Source: an uncultured Pelagibacteraceae bacterium
GTDB taxonomy: Bacteria > Pseudomonadota > Alphaproteobacteria > Pelagibacterales > Pelagibacteraceae
DNA: 47,749 bases
Reading direction: 5' to 3'
Assembly (NCBI GenBank): GCA_902545635.1
Contig: CACCGT010000010.1
Span: 1-47,749 of the forward strand
Part shown: positions 7,997-15,198 of the stretch, one piece after another
Layout: the number at the start of each line of letters is the position of its first letter
How positions within the stretch are numbered: the stretch's first letter is position 1
Notes under the pieces: generated by a model
What the model saw: the letters and a program-made list of their open reading frames with translations, nothing else
What the model was told of the DNA's origin: nothing
Databases searched by the model: none
Made by a program: the position numbers and the translations under genes

Positions 7997-8952
7997 AAAA
8001 ATATTTATTAATATTTTTTAGCTTATTGTTATTTTCAATAAATACACATGCATCTGAAAACCCTTACAAATTTTTAAAAAAAGAAGTTTTATTAGGAAAA
8101 GCTAGTTCAGAGTTGAAAAATGATACAAGATCTATTTCTAAAAAAAAAGCACTTTCTATTTTTGAAGACACAGATGGTAAGGCAATAAAAATTACTTTAG
8201 ATACTAAATTTAAAGGAAATAAAAAAGATTGGGAAAGAACAGGTGAAAGAAATCAAAGATGGGAAATGGCAAATAAAAAAAAGCCAAGAAAATTTAAAAA
8301 GCCCATGTATGTAAAATATACGTTTAAGCTAAATGATTTTCCAATACATCCAGCAGTAGGAGGAAGTTTTTTTCAAGTTATTGCCAATAAAGGAAATTCG
8401 AGACTTTTGCCTTGGATGAAATTGGAATATAGAGGAAATTCTGTTGTTCATCAGTTAAACTTTACTAAAGAAGTTTTTTATTTAAAAGGTGATCCTGAAA
8501 ATTCTAATTTTGATAAAATTTCATATAAATTTCCCTTGGGAACTGTTGATCAATTTAAAAATTATAGAACTGTAAGTTTCAAAATATTAGCTTCAAAAGA
8601 GGATAATGGAGAGATATTAGCATGGGTTGATAATAAAAAAGTTTTTGAAGTATATGGTCCAAACTTCACCATAGGTAATGGATACACATTTAAATGGGGT
8701 TTTTATCGATGGCTTAAAGATGCACTTTTAAAGGAAACTCCCACACAATCTTTAACAGTGAAAGAATTTGGTTTCAGTGATAAGTGTGAGGAAATTTTAG
8801 ATCAAGACAAATGCTCTTATTCATCTAAAAGTAAAGAGTCAGTTTCCTATGTAAGATATAGAAAAAGCAGTTATAGAATGCCTACTTACGGAAAAAAAAT
8901 TACTAAATCAATTAAATGGACAAAGCCATTACCTGAAATTAAAATTAATTAG
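7993..8952 (+). CDS. Heparin-lyase-I-like exported protein, paralogue 3
   Basis: A 319-residue exported protein. I chose the ATG at 7993, overlapping the upstream stop, over a TTG three codons earlier; this gives a clean Sec signal ending near THA. The body has the same plan as the two lyase-like paralogues: a [14 protein letters not shown] patch, a [12 protein letters not shown] strand, a [28 protein letters not shown] segment, a FKWGFYRW strand, and a [12 protein letters not shown] cysteine pair before the tail. It is the last gene of the + strand block and ends 8 bases inside the convergent umuC gene. Family assignment is moderate; specific substrate unknown. Confidence 0.7.
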   Translation: MKKYLLIFFSLLLFSINTHASENPYKFLKKEVLLGKASSELKNDTRSISKKKALSIFEDTDGKAIKITLDTKFKGNKKDWERTGERNQRWEMANKKKPRKFKKPMYVKYTFKLNDFPIHPAVGGSFFQVIANKGNSRLLPWMKLEYRGNSVVHQLNFTKEVFYLKGDPENSNFDKISYKFPLGTVDQFKNYRTVSFKILASKEDNGEILAWVDNKKVFEVYGPNFTIGNGYTFKWGFYRWLKDALLKETPTQSLTVKEFGFSDKCEEILDQDKCSYSSKSKESVSYVRYRKSSYRMPTYGKKITKSIKWTKPLPEIKIN

Positions 8953-10225
8953 CTCTAATTGTTGGTAGTAAATAGAAGTCAGCTGTATCTATTTTAGAAG
9001 AATGCTCTCTTCTCATATTCCATCTTTTTTGGACACCAGCGCTAGCAAGACTTAACGTAGATCTTCCATACCGGTAGTTAGTGTTATCAATAGACTTCAT
9101 TAAACCCTTTATTTTCTCATCTTTTTCAGAATAAAATAGGTTCTTACTACGATTTTCATTGGATAAACCAGTAAGCATTACACCTGCTTTTTGATAACGA
9201 TAACCGTTTTTAAAGATAGAGTCTAAAGCAACCAAAGCAGTTTTAACTATTTCAATACTATTATTCGTTGAAATCGCAAAATCTATGGTTTTTGAGTTTG
9301 AATAATATCCAAATCTACTTTGAAAAGGACTTGTTCTAACAAAAACTGTAATTGACTTTGCAATTAAAGACTCAGATCTGATTTTTTCAGACGCATTCAA
9401 ACAATAATTTGCAACTGCTTCTTTTAATTCTTGATATTTTTCAATTCTTTGGCCAAAAGAACGAGATACAACACAGCTTTTTCTTTTTGTTTGTGTTGTC
9501 TCTAAATCAATACAAGGAACTCCTCTTAGTTCCATTGCAGTTCTTGAACCCAAAACATTAGAGTTTTTCTTTATCCAGGTATTTGATTTGTTTTTTAGTT
9601 GTTTTGCATTATAAATTCCGTTTTTATGGTAAAATTTTGTTAACTGTCTTCCCACACCCCATACATCGTTAATTTCAACTTTTTCTAATATTGGATCAAT
9701 ATTTTCAATTCCTATCAAACTTGTTACACCTGATTTTTTTTTCTTTGCAATATGATTTGCAACTTTGCTTAAAGTTTTTGTCTTAGCAATACCAATACTA
9801 GTTGGAATACCTGTCCACTTTAAAACTGTCTCTCTGATTTCTCTTCCGACCTTTTCAACTTCATCATCTGAAAAATTTGACAAATCTAGAAATGCTTCAT
9901 CGATAGAATAAACTTCAATAGCAGAGTTAAATCTTTTTAATGTTCTCATTACTCTTCTAGATAAATCTCCATATAAAGAATAATTAGATGAAAAAACTTC
10001 AACTTTATTTTTAATAATAATATCTTTTGCTTTAAAGTAAGGCTCTCCCATTTTAATACCTAAAGCTTTTGCTTCAGTTGATCTTGAAATTATACAACCA
10101 TCATTATTAGATAAAACTACAACAGGTTTTTTTCTTATTTTAGGATTGAATAATCTTTCACAAGAAACGTAAAAAGAGTTACAATCAATAAGTGCTATTT
10201 TTTTAGTATACTGAATGGATGACAT
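8945..10225 (-). CDS. umuC: DNA polymerase V catalytic subunit UmuC
   Basis: A 426-residue Y-family polymerase. The N-terminal [16 protein letters not shown] motif carries the first catalytic aspartate, and [12 protein letters not shown] near residue 100 carries the second acidic cluster. [23 protein letters not shown] is the conserved fingers/palm stretch, and a helix-hairpin-helix thumb ([17 protein letters not shown]) and little-finger domain follow. With UmuD' it copies over damaged bases as the error-prone Pol V. It overlaps umuD by 23 bases and is translated from the same SOS-controlled message. Its 3' end overlaps the convergent lyase-like gene by 8 bases. Length and domains match the family; no truncation is seen. 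Confidence 0.95.
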   Translation of the reverse strand: MSSIQYTKKIALIDCNSFYVSCERLFNPKIRKKPVVVLSNNDGCIISRSTEAKALGIKMGEPYFKAKDIIIKNKVEVFSSNYSLYGDLSRRVMRTLKRFNSAIEVYSIDEAFLDLSNFSDDEVEKVGREIRETVLKWTGIPTSIGIAKTKTLSKVANHIAKKKKSGVTSLIGIENIDPILEKVEINDVWGVGRQLTKFYHKNGIYNAKQLKNKSNTWIKKNSNVLGSRTAMELRGVPCIDLETTQTKRKSCVVSRSFGQRIEKYQELKEAVANYCLNASEKIRSESLIAKSITVFVRTSPFQSRFGYYSNSKTIDFAISTNNSIEIVKTALVALDSIFKNGYRYQKAGVMLTGLSNENRSKNLFYSEKDEKIKGLMKSIDNTNYRYGRSTLSLASAGVQKRWNMRREHSSKIDTADFYLLPTIRAN

Positions 10226-10598
10226 AAGTTACAACTCCCCAAATAAATATATCTTCATCTTCATTAATTAAAATTCGATCTGTAAATTCTTTAGAACCTG
10301 ATGTTAAAAATTTTTTATCTCTTTCTTGAACTAAACTTTTAACAACTAGTTCATCATGAACATTTGCAATAACTGTTGAGAAATTTTTTGGTGTTAAACT
10401 CTTATCAACAACTAATAGATCGCCATCATTAATTCCCACATCCACCATTGATTTCCCCTGGACTCTTATAATGAAAGTTGCCGGAACGTTTTTGATTAAA
10501 TGAACATTTAAATCAATATCTTCCTCAATATAGTCTGTGGCAGGGGACGGAAAACCCGCGCCAGCTTTATGTAAATAGTAAGGTATAGTTAGCTTCAT
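10203..10598 (-). CDS. umuD: Pol V subunit UmuD, self-cleaving S24 peptidase
   Basis: A 131-residue UmuD. The cleavage site is visible as [18 protein letters not shown], with the scissile bond expected between Ala14 and Gly15. The Ser/Lys dyad is Ser50 (GKSMVD) and Lys87 (VVKSL), 37 residues apart as in E. coli UmuD. RecA-ssDNA filaments stimulate self-cleavage to UmuD', which joins UmuC. The N-terminal arm before the cleavage site is about 10 residues shorter than in E. coli. It is the first gene of the umuDC operon, with a consensus-like promoter and a LexA-type operator immediately upstream. No lexA gene lies in the window. Confidence 0.95.
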   Translation of the reverse strand: MKLTIPYYLHKAGAGFPSPATDYIEEDIDLNVHLIKNVPATFIIRVQGKSMVDVGINDGDLLVVDKSLTPKNFSTVIANVHDELVVKSLVQERDKKFLTSGSKEFTDRILINEDEDIFIWGVVTYVIHSVY

Positions 10599-10600
10599 AA

Positions 10601-10649
10601 ATGTTCTTATTTTGTTCTAATTAATATCTAAGTTATTCAATAGTGTCAA
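10601..10649 (-). promoter_or_regulatory. umuDC promoter with LexA/SOS box
   Basis: Read on the minus strand, a perfect -35 TTGACA (10644-10649) is followed by a 17-base spacer and a -10 TATTAA (10621-10626). Just downstream is AGAACAAAATAAGAACAT (10601-10618), which contains GAAC-N7-GAAC, the reverse of the alphaproteobacterial LexA operator GTTC-N7-GTTC. The operator overlaps the expected transcription start and ends 3 bases before the umuD ATG, so repressor binding would block initiation. The leader would be only a few bases long. Confidence 0.8.
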
Positions 10650-10674
10650 TCAGGTTGTATTTTGAGTCTGTAAC

Positions 10675-10734
10675 TGAATCAAAAGTGAATCAAAACGTGA
10701 ACATCGAAACCACATGTTGTATACATGTGGATAA
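10675..10734. promoter_or_regulatory. Repeat and palindrome cluster with a perfect DnaA-box match
   Basis: The gap between umuD and the first GFA gene holds TGAATCAAAA twice (10675-10684 and 10686-10695), 11 bases apart, with a degenerate third copy (TGAAC at 10698). Next comes the palindrome CCACATGT-TGTAT-ACATGTGG (10710-10730). Its right arm runs into TGTGGATAA (10726-10734), a perfect reverse match to the DnaA box TTATCCACA. Helical phasing of the repeats and the palindrome suggest protein binding. Which protein binds, and which gene is controlled, cannot be told. Confidence 0.5.
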
Positions 10735-10764
10735 CTTTAACCATAAATAGTTTGAAGATAATAA

Positions 10765-11247
10765 ATGGAAAAAAACGAAAGCTTAACTGGAAGATGTATT
10801 TGTGGTCAGGTTAAATATAGAATTACTGAGAAACCTTTATTCACGCAAGCTTGTCATTGTAAAGATTGTAAAATTATAACTGGGTCTTCATACGTTATTA
10901 ATACAAGCGTCTTAGATAACACTTTAATTATAGAAGGAGAAGTTGCATCAACAGAACTTAAAGCAGGAAGCGGCGCCACTTCTAATGCATATTTTTGTAC
11001 CAAATGTGGAACTTATATTTATACTGATTATGCCTCAGCTGTTGGTAGATTAACAGTTAGAACTAAAACTTTAGATAATTCAGAAAGTTTTCCACCACAA
11101 GTGCATATTTTTACAAAAGATAAAGATCCATGGCTAAAACTTACAGATGATGTAATTTGTTTTGAAAAGATGTATGATTCAAAGAAAACATGGCCAGAGG
11201 AAAGCTTAAAAAGATACGGAGAATATTTAAAAGTTATTAACAAATAA
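10765..11247 (+). CDS. GFA/CENP-V-fold zinc protein, longer paralogue
   Basis: A 160-residue protein of the GFA family (named after glutathione-dependent formaldehyde-activating enzyme). Zinc-binding cysteines are visible in order: GRCICGQVKYR near residue 11, CHCKDCK near residue 31, and FCTKCGTYIY near residue 79. The fold binds zinc, and some members bind a glutathione adduct of formaldehyde, but most members have no tested activity. It is followed 20 bases later by a second, shorter GFA paralogue. Its promoter probably lies in the repeat-rich gap upstream. A link to C1 metabolism is possible, since formate dehydrogenase is in the same window, but the two are 36 kb apart. Confidence 0.88.
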   Translation: MEKNESLTGRCICGQVKYRITEKPLFTQACHCKDCKIITGSSYVINTSVLDNTLIIEGEVASTELKAGSGATSNAYFCTKCGTYIYTDYASAVGRLTVRTKTLDNSESFPPQVHIFTKDKDPWLKLTDDVICFEKMYDSKKTWPEESLKRYGEYLKVINK

Positions 11248-11254
11248 TTTTATT

Positions 11255-11260
11255 AGGAGA
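11255..11260 (+). promoter_or_regulatory. Strong Shine-Dalgarno of the second GFA gene
   Basis: AGGAGA lies 7 bases before the ATG at 11268. Such a clear site is uncommon in this window, where most genes start by overlap with the upstream stop, and it fixes this start codon. Confidence 0.7.
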
Positions 11261-11267
11261 TTAAAAT

Positions 11268-11636
11268 ATGAAAAAATTGACTTGTCACTGTGGGGCAATT
11301 GAAGCCGAAGTTAAAATTCCTATAGGTGGTGTTGAAAAAATCATGCGTTGCAATTGTTCAATCTGTAAAAAAAAAGGTTACATTATAGGAGTTCTTGGAC
11401 CTGATGATTTTAAACTTACAAAAGGAGAGGATAAGTTAACACTTTATCAGTTTTATACTAATACCGCTAAACATTACTTTTGTTCTATCTGTGGAATTCA
11501 TACTCATAACAGACCTAGAAGTAATCCAAAAATATATGGTGTAAATATTGCATGTATAGAGGGTGTAGAGCCATTTGAAATCGAGGACGTTCCGGTGAAT
11601 GATGGAAAGAACCATCCTCTTGATCAAAAACAATAA
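11268..11636 (+). CDS. GFA/CENP-V-fold zinc protein, shorter paralogue
   Basis: A 122-residue GFA-family protein. Cysteine motifs are CHCGAIEAEV at residues 5-7, RCNCSICKKKGY near residue 28, and FCSICGIHTHNRPR near residue 69, which is the usual set of zinc ligands. It diverges clearly from its upstream neighbour in length and in the residues around the second zinc site, so the pair is not a recent tandem duplication. The enzymatic role is unknown; family membership is the only firm statement. It ends 8 bases before the kinase gene and is probably co-transcribed with it. Confidence 0.87.
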   Translation: MKKLTCHCGAIEAEVKIPIGGVEKIMRCNCSICKKKGYIIGVLGPDDFKLTKGEDKLTLYQFYTNTAKHYFCSICGIHTHNRPRSNPKIYGVNIACIEGVEPFEIEDVPVNDGKNHPLDQKQ

Positions 11637-11644
11637 ATTCTTTT

Positions 11645-12571
11645 ATGCAACCGATTGCCGATTGTTATAGAAAAGTAAGAAAAAACTGTATTAAATTTAT
11701 TAGATCTCAAGAAACATCTAAAGAAAAATTTAAAAATAAAGAGAAGATGATAAAATCTTTTTTAATTCCAATCAGTTTTTGGATTGCAAATAGAGCAAAA
11801 AAATCAAAACCTTATTTGATAGGTTTATCAGGGGGTCAAGGAACTGGCAAAACAACTATAAGCTCTATTTTAAAAATTATTCTAACTAAATATTTTAGAT
11901 TAAACGTTTTTAAAATCTCAATTGATGATTTATATAAAACTAGAAAAGATAGAATAAGCTTATCTAAAAAAATACATCCTTTGTTAAAGACCAGAGGTGT
12001 TCCAGGAACACATGATGTAAATTTTATGTTTGATTTTATAAAAAAAATTAAAAAAAAAAGATTTAAACATCATAGAATTCCTAAATTTAATAAAGCTATA
12101 GATGATAGACTTAAAAGAAAGTCCTGGTATTTAATTAAAAGAGTACCAGATGTAATAATTTTTGAGGGTTGGTGTGTAGGAGCTAGAGCTGAAAAAAAAA
12201 ATACTTTAAAAAAATCTATTAACCTTCTAGAGAAAAAAGAGGATAAAAATTTAAAATGGAGAAAATTTGTAAATAGCCAATTAGAGAACAAATATAAAAA
12301 ATTGTTTTCAAAATTAGACTGCATGCTATTCTTAAAAGCTGGTAGTTTTAAATTATTGCAGAGTTGGCGGCTTAAACAGGAGTCCTTGTTAAAATTAAAT
12401 TCGAGAAATAAGGCTAATAATAAAGTAATGAGTAAAAATGAAGTATTAACATTTATGCAGACATATCAGAGGATTACTCAAAATATGTTTAAATTTGCTC
12501 CAAAATATTCTTCAATTGTATTAAATTTAAATAGAAATCATGAAATTAAATCAATAAAATATAATAAATGA
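11645..12571 (+). CDS. P-loop kinase, D-glycerate 3-kinase-like
   Basis: A 308-residue P-loop kinase. The Walker A motif is GLSGGQGTGKTT near residue 60. SIDDLYKTRKDR near residue 95 and TRGVPGTHDVNF near residue 121 are signatures of the GLYK type D-glycerate 3-kinase family found in plants and some bacteria, and VIIFEGWCVGAR near residue 170 is the Walker-B-like segment. The expected reaction is ATP plus D-glycerate to 3-phosphoglycerate, feeding glycolate/glyoxylate carbon into central metabolism. Its stop overlaps the tolC-like gene start (ATGA), an odd partner. Yeast Tda10-like kinases share the same motifs, so substrate specificity is inferred. Confidence 0.8.
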   Translation: MQPIADCYRKVRKNCIKFIRSQETSKEKFKNKEKMIKSFLIPISFWIANRAKKSKPYLIGLSGGQGTGKTTISSILKIILTKYFRLNVFKISIDDLYKTRKDRISLSKKIHPLLKTRGVPGTHDVNFMFDFIKKIKKKRFKHHRIPKFNKAIDDRLKRKSWYLIKRVPDVIIFEGWCVGARAEKKNTLKKSINLLEKKEDKNLKWRKFVNSQLENKYKKLFSKLDCMLFLKAGSFKLLQSWRLKQESLLKLNSRNKANNKVMSKNEVLTFMQTYQRITQNMFKFAPKYSSIVLNLNRNHEIKSIKYNK

Positions 12572-13866
12572 AAAAAATATTATTAACAACACTCTCTCTA
12601 TTTGCTTTTACATTTTCAGCAAGTGCAGCATCTTTGACTGATGCACTAAAAATTACTTTTCAAAATAATTTAGAGCTAAAAGCTGAGCGAAAAAATTTAG
12701 AAGTTCAAAGAGAAGTCTTAAATATTTCAAAAAGTGATTTTTTTCCAACATTAACTTTGTCCGGTACTAAAAATTTCGAAAATACAAATGAACTAACAAA
12801 TCAAGATGGATCCGATGCATCGATTACAGATACAGATACAACGACTTCATCTGTTAAATTAGAACAAACTTTAATTGATGGTAGTGCTAGAAGTAACAAG
12901 TATGAAAAAAGTAAATTGGGACTTAACCTTTCCGAAGCAAAACTTATTAAGAAAGAACAAGATGTTTTTATGAAAGCAATCGAAGCTTATACAGGTTTAA
13001 TCCTTGCTTATGAAAAACTAAGTATTAATGAAGAAAATGTAAATTTGCTTCAAAGACAGTTTGAAATAGATAATGCTAGATTATCAAGAGCTCAAATAAC
13101 TGCAACTGACTTAGCACAGTCTCAATCTTCCTTATCAGGAGCACAAGCTGGATACATCGGAGCACAAAATAATATTATAACAAGTAAATTAGCTTATGAA
13201 AATATTATTGGGCCAATCAATACTAACGAAAAATTAAAAAAAATATATAATTCAGAAGTTCTAATTCCGTCAAGTTTGATTGAGGCAAAAAAAATATCTG
13301 AACAAAAAAGTCCGGATCTTATAATTGCAGAAATAGAGTATGGACAGTCTGAATTAGATGTAAAAATAGCAAGATCAGATTTATCACCAACTGCAAAACT
13401 TTCTCTTGAAAGATCATATACTGATGACCTAAGTGCTACCTATGACGAAAGAGAAAAAGATGTTCTTCAAGCAACAGTTAGTTGGCCGTTTCAATTTGGT
13501 GGAAAAAATAAGTCTAATATAAACAAAAATCTTCAAGTAAAAGGAATGAAAAAATTGTTACTTGAGAATGCTTTTAGAAATAATACCCAGGGTGTTACAG
13601 CAGCTTGGTCTACTTTAGAGTCATCTAAGAGCCTTTTAAGAGCTGTTCAATCCCAAGTTAAGGCTGCTGAAATTGCAAATGAGGGAATTAGCTTTGAATA
13701 TGAGAGTGGTTTAAACAGATCAACTTTCGATGTACTTCAATCAAGATCAAATTTAATAAACGCAAAAATAAATCTTGCAGAGGCAGAGAGAAACTATTTA
13801 TTAGCTCAATATAGATTATTAAAGTCAGCTGGTTTGTTAAACAGTGATTACCTAAAACTTAGGTAA
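12568..13866 (+). CDS. TolC-type outer-membrane efflux protein
   Basis: A 432-residue outer-membrane factor with a Sec signal ending at ASA (about residue 20). The sequence has the two internally repeated halves of the family, each rich in long helices: SLTDALKITFQNNLELKAERKN at the start, then EAYTGLILAYEKLSINEENV, and in the second half NTQGVTAAWSTLESSKSLLRAVQSQVKAAEIANEG and a final AERNYLLAQYRLLKSAGLL. It forms a trimeric tunnel used by type I secretion or RND/MFP efflux systems, whose inner-membrane parts are not next to it. It overlaps the kinase gene by 4 bases. It could serve export of several substrates, as single tolC genes do in small genomes. Confidence 0.92.
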   Translation: MKKILLTTLSLFAFTFSASAASLTDALKITFQNNLELKAERKNLEVQREVLNISKSDFFPTLTLSGTKNFENTNELTNQDGSDASITDTDTTTSSVKLEQTLIDGSARSNKYEKSKLGLNLSEAKLIKKEQDVFMKAIEAYTGLILAYEKLSINEENVNLLQRQFEIDNARLSRAQITATDLAQSQSSLSGAQAGYIGAQNNIITSKLAYENIIGPINTNEKLKKIYNSEVLIPSSLIEAKKISEQKSPDLIIAEIEYGQSELDVKIARSDLSPTAKLSLERSYTDDLSATYDEREKDVLQATVSWPFQFGGKNKSNINKNLQVKGMKKLLLENAFRNNTQGVTAAWSTLESSKSLLRAVQSQVKAAEIANEGISFEYESGLNRSTFDVLQSRSNLINAKINLAEAERNYLLAQYRLLKSAGLLNSDYLKLR

Positions 13867-13899
13867 ATATAGACTTTTTCGCTTAATTCTAAAAAGATA

Positions 13900-13927
13900 T
13901 TGCTAATGAGAACAAAATGTGTACATT
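13900..13927 (+). promoter_or_regulatory. recA promoter region with SOS-type operator
   Basis: AGAACAAAATGTGTACAT (13909-13926) matches the umuD operator sequence at 15 of 18 positions and has the form GAAC-N7-GTAC, one base off the alphaproteobacterial LexA repeat. It lies between a possible -35 TTGCTA (13900-13905) and -10 TACATT (13922-13927) with a 16-base spacer, about 50 bases before the recA ATG. The match between the two leaders is the main support; the -35/-10 assignment is weaker. Confidence 0.68.
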
Positions 13928-13974
13928 TATTCTCATGATTCGATTGTTAAAAAACGTAAAAAAAGAGGCAAAAA

Positions 13975-15099
13975 ATGACTAAAAATAACTTAAAAGTGGT
14001 TAAAACCGCTAAAGATAAAGAATTGGAAAATAAGGAAAAAAATAAAGCATTAGACGCAGCAATTAGCCAAATTACAGATAGCTTTGGAAAAGGCTCTGTG
14101 ATGAAACTTGGAGAACAAAAGGCTATGGACGTTGAGTCTGTTTCAACTGGATCTTTAAGTCTTGATCTAGCACTTGGTATAGGAGGATTACCAAAAGGTA
14201 GAATTATTGAAATTTATGGACCAGAGTCATCTGGAAAAACTACATTAGCGTTACAAGTAGTTGCTGAAGCACAAAAAGCTGGTGGAATTTGTGGATTTGT
14301 TGATGCAGAGCATGCATTAGATCCAGTTTATGCAAAAAAATTGGGTGTTAATACTGAAGAATTGCTTATTTCACAACCAGATACAGGTGAACAAGCTTTA
14401 GAAATTACGGATACTTTAATTAAGTCTGGCTCAATGTCAGTACTTGTTGTTGATTCAGTTGCTGCATTAACCCCAAGAGCTGAAATTGAAGGAGACATGG
14501 GAGATCATCATGTTGGTCTCCAAGCAAGACTAATGTCACAAGCATTAAGAAAATTAACAGGATCAATATCAAGAACTAATACAATGGTTATATTTATTAA
14601 CCAAATTAGAATGAAAATTGGTGTCATGTTTGGAAGCCCAGAAACAACATCTGGTGGTAATTCTTTGAAATTCTACTCTTCAGTCAGAATGGATATTAGA
14701 AGAATTGGCGCGATTAAAGATAAAGAACAAATAATTGGAAATACAACAAGAGTTAAAGTTGTTAAAAATAAAGTTGCGCCACCGTTCAAAGTAGTTGAAT
14801 TCGACTTAATGTATGGAAAAGGAATTAGTAAAGTAGGGGAACTAATCGACCTTGGTGCTAAAGCTGAGATTGTAGAAAAATCAGGAGCTTGGTACGCTTA
14901 TAAAGGAGAAAAAATTGGTCAAGGTAGAGAGAACGCTAAACTTTACCTTGAACAAAACCCAAAAGCTGCAGCTGAGATTGAAATGGCTATTAGAGAAAAA
15001 GCAGGTGTCATTTCAAAAAAGATAGAGGGAAACCCTTTAAGCGAAGAGAAGGTTGAGGCACAGAAAAAAGAGGAAGAAGTTCCAACTAAAAAAAATTAG
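13975..15099 (+). CDS. recA: RecA recombinase
   Basis: A 374-residue RecA. Walker A is GPESSGKTT at residues 82-90. The core is highly conserved: [10 protein letters not shown], the [16 protein letters not shown] Walker B and loop L1 region, and [20 protein letters not shown] for loop L2. It forms filaments on single-stranded DNA, drives strand exchange and stimulates cleavage of LexA and UmuD. The C-terminal tail is lysine/glutamate rich, as usual. A Shine-Dalgarno-like AGAGG lies about 6 bases before the ATG, and the leader holds an SOS-type operator shared with umuDC. It ends with its own intrinsic terminator, so it is probably a single-gene unit. Confidence 0.98.
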   Translation: MTKNNLKVVKTAKDKELENKEKNKALDAAISQITDSFGKGSVMKLGEQKAMDVESVSTGSLSLDLALGIGGLPKGRIIEIYGPESSGKTTLALQVVAEAQKAGGICGFVDAEHALDPVYAKKLGVNTEELLISQPDTGEQALEITDTLIKSGSMSVLVVDSVAALTPRAEIEGDMGDHHVGLQARLMSQALRKLTGSISRTNTMVIFINQIRMKIGVMFGSPETTSGGNSLKFYSSVRMDIRRIGAIKDKEQIIGNTTRVKVVKNKVAPPFKVVEFDLMYGKGISKVGELIDLGAKAEIVEKSGAWYAYKGEKIGQGRENAKLYLEQNPKAAAEIEMAIREKAGVISKKIEGNPLSEEKVEAQKKEEEVPTKKN

Positions 15100-15121
15100 C
15101 AGATAACTTTTAGTTATTAAG

Positions 15122-15149
15122 AAAAGGCGCTCAATTGGGCGCCTTTTTT
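15122..15149 (+). terminator. Intrinsic terminator after recA
   Basis: Perfect 9-base stem AAAAGGCGC/GCGCCTTTT with an 8-base loop (15131-15138), followed by T residues, 22 bases after the recA stop. The GC-rich core stands out against the AT-rich background. Confidence 0.9.
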
Positions 15150-15198
15150 CCCTTCAGAAGTGTAGACATCATATAAAAATGCTGTATTTTGACAGTAT

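Noticed and set aside
1-8952. Polysaccharide-utilisation locus (catabolic)
   Set aside because: No TonB/SusD-type receptor, sugar transporter, or monosaccharide catabolism gene is linked, while glycosyltransferases are. The catabolic reading remains possible but is not the best fit.
10675-10734. Chromosomal replication origin
   Set aside because: Only one perfect DnaA box was found, there is no AT-rich unwinding region with clustered boxes, and no dnaA, parAB or hemE neighbour. Kept only as a regulatory-site candidate.
15188-15193. TTGACA as the alaS -35 element
   Set aside because: It ends only 5 bases before the alaS start codon, leaving no room for a -10 and transcription start unless the true start is further inside; no good internal start was seen.
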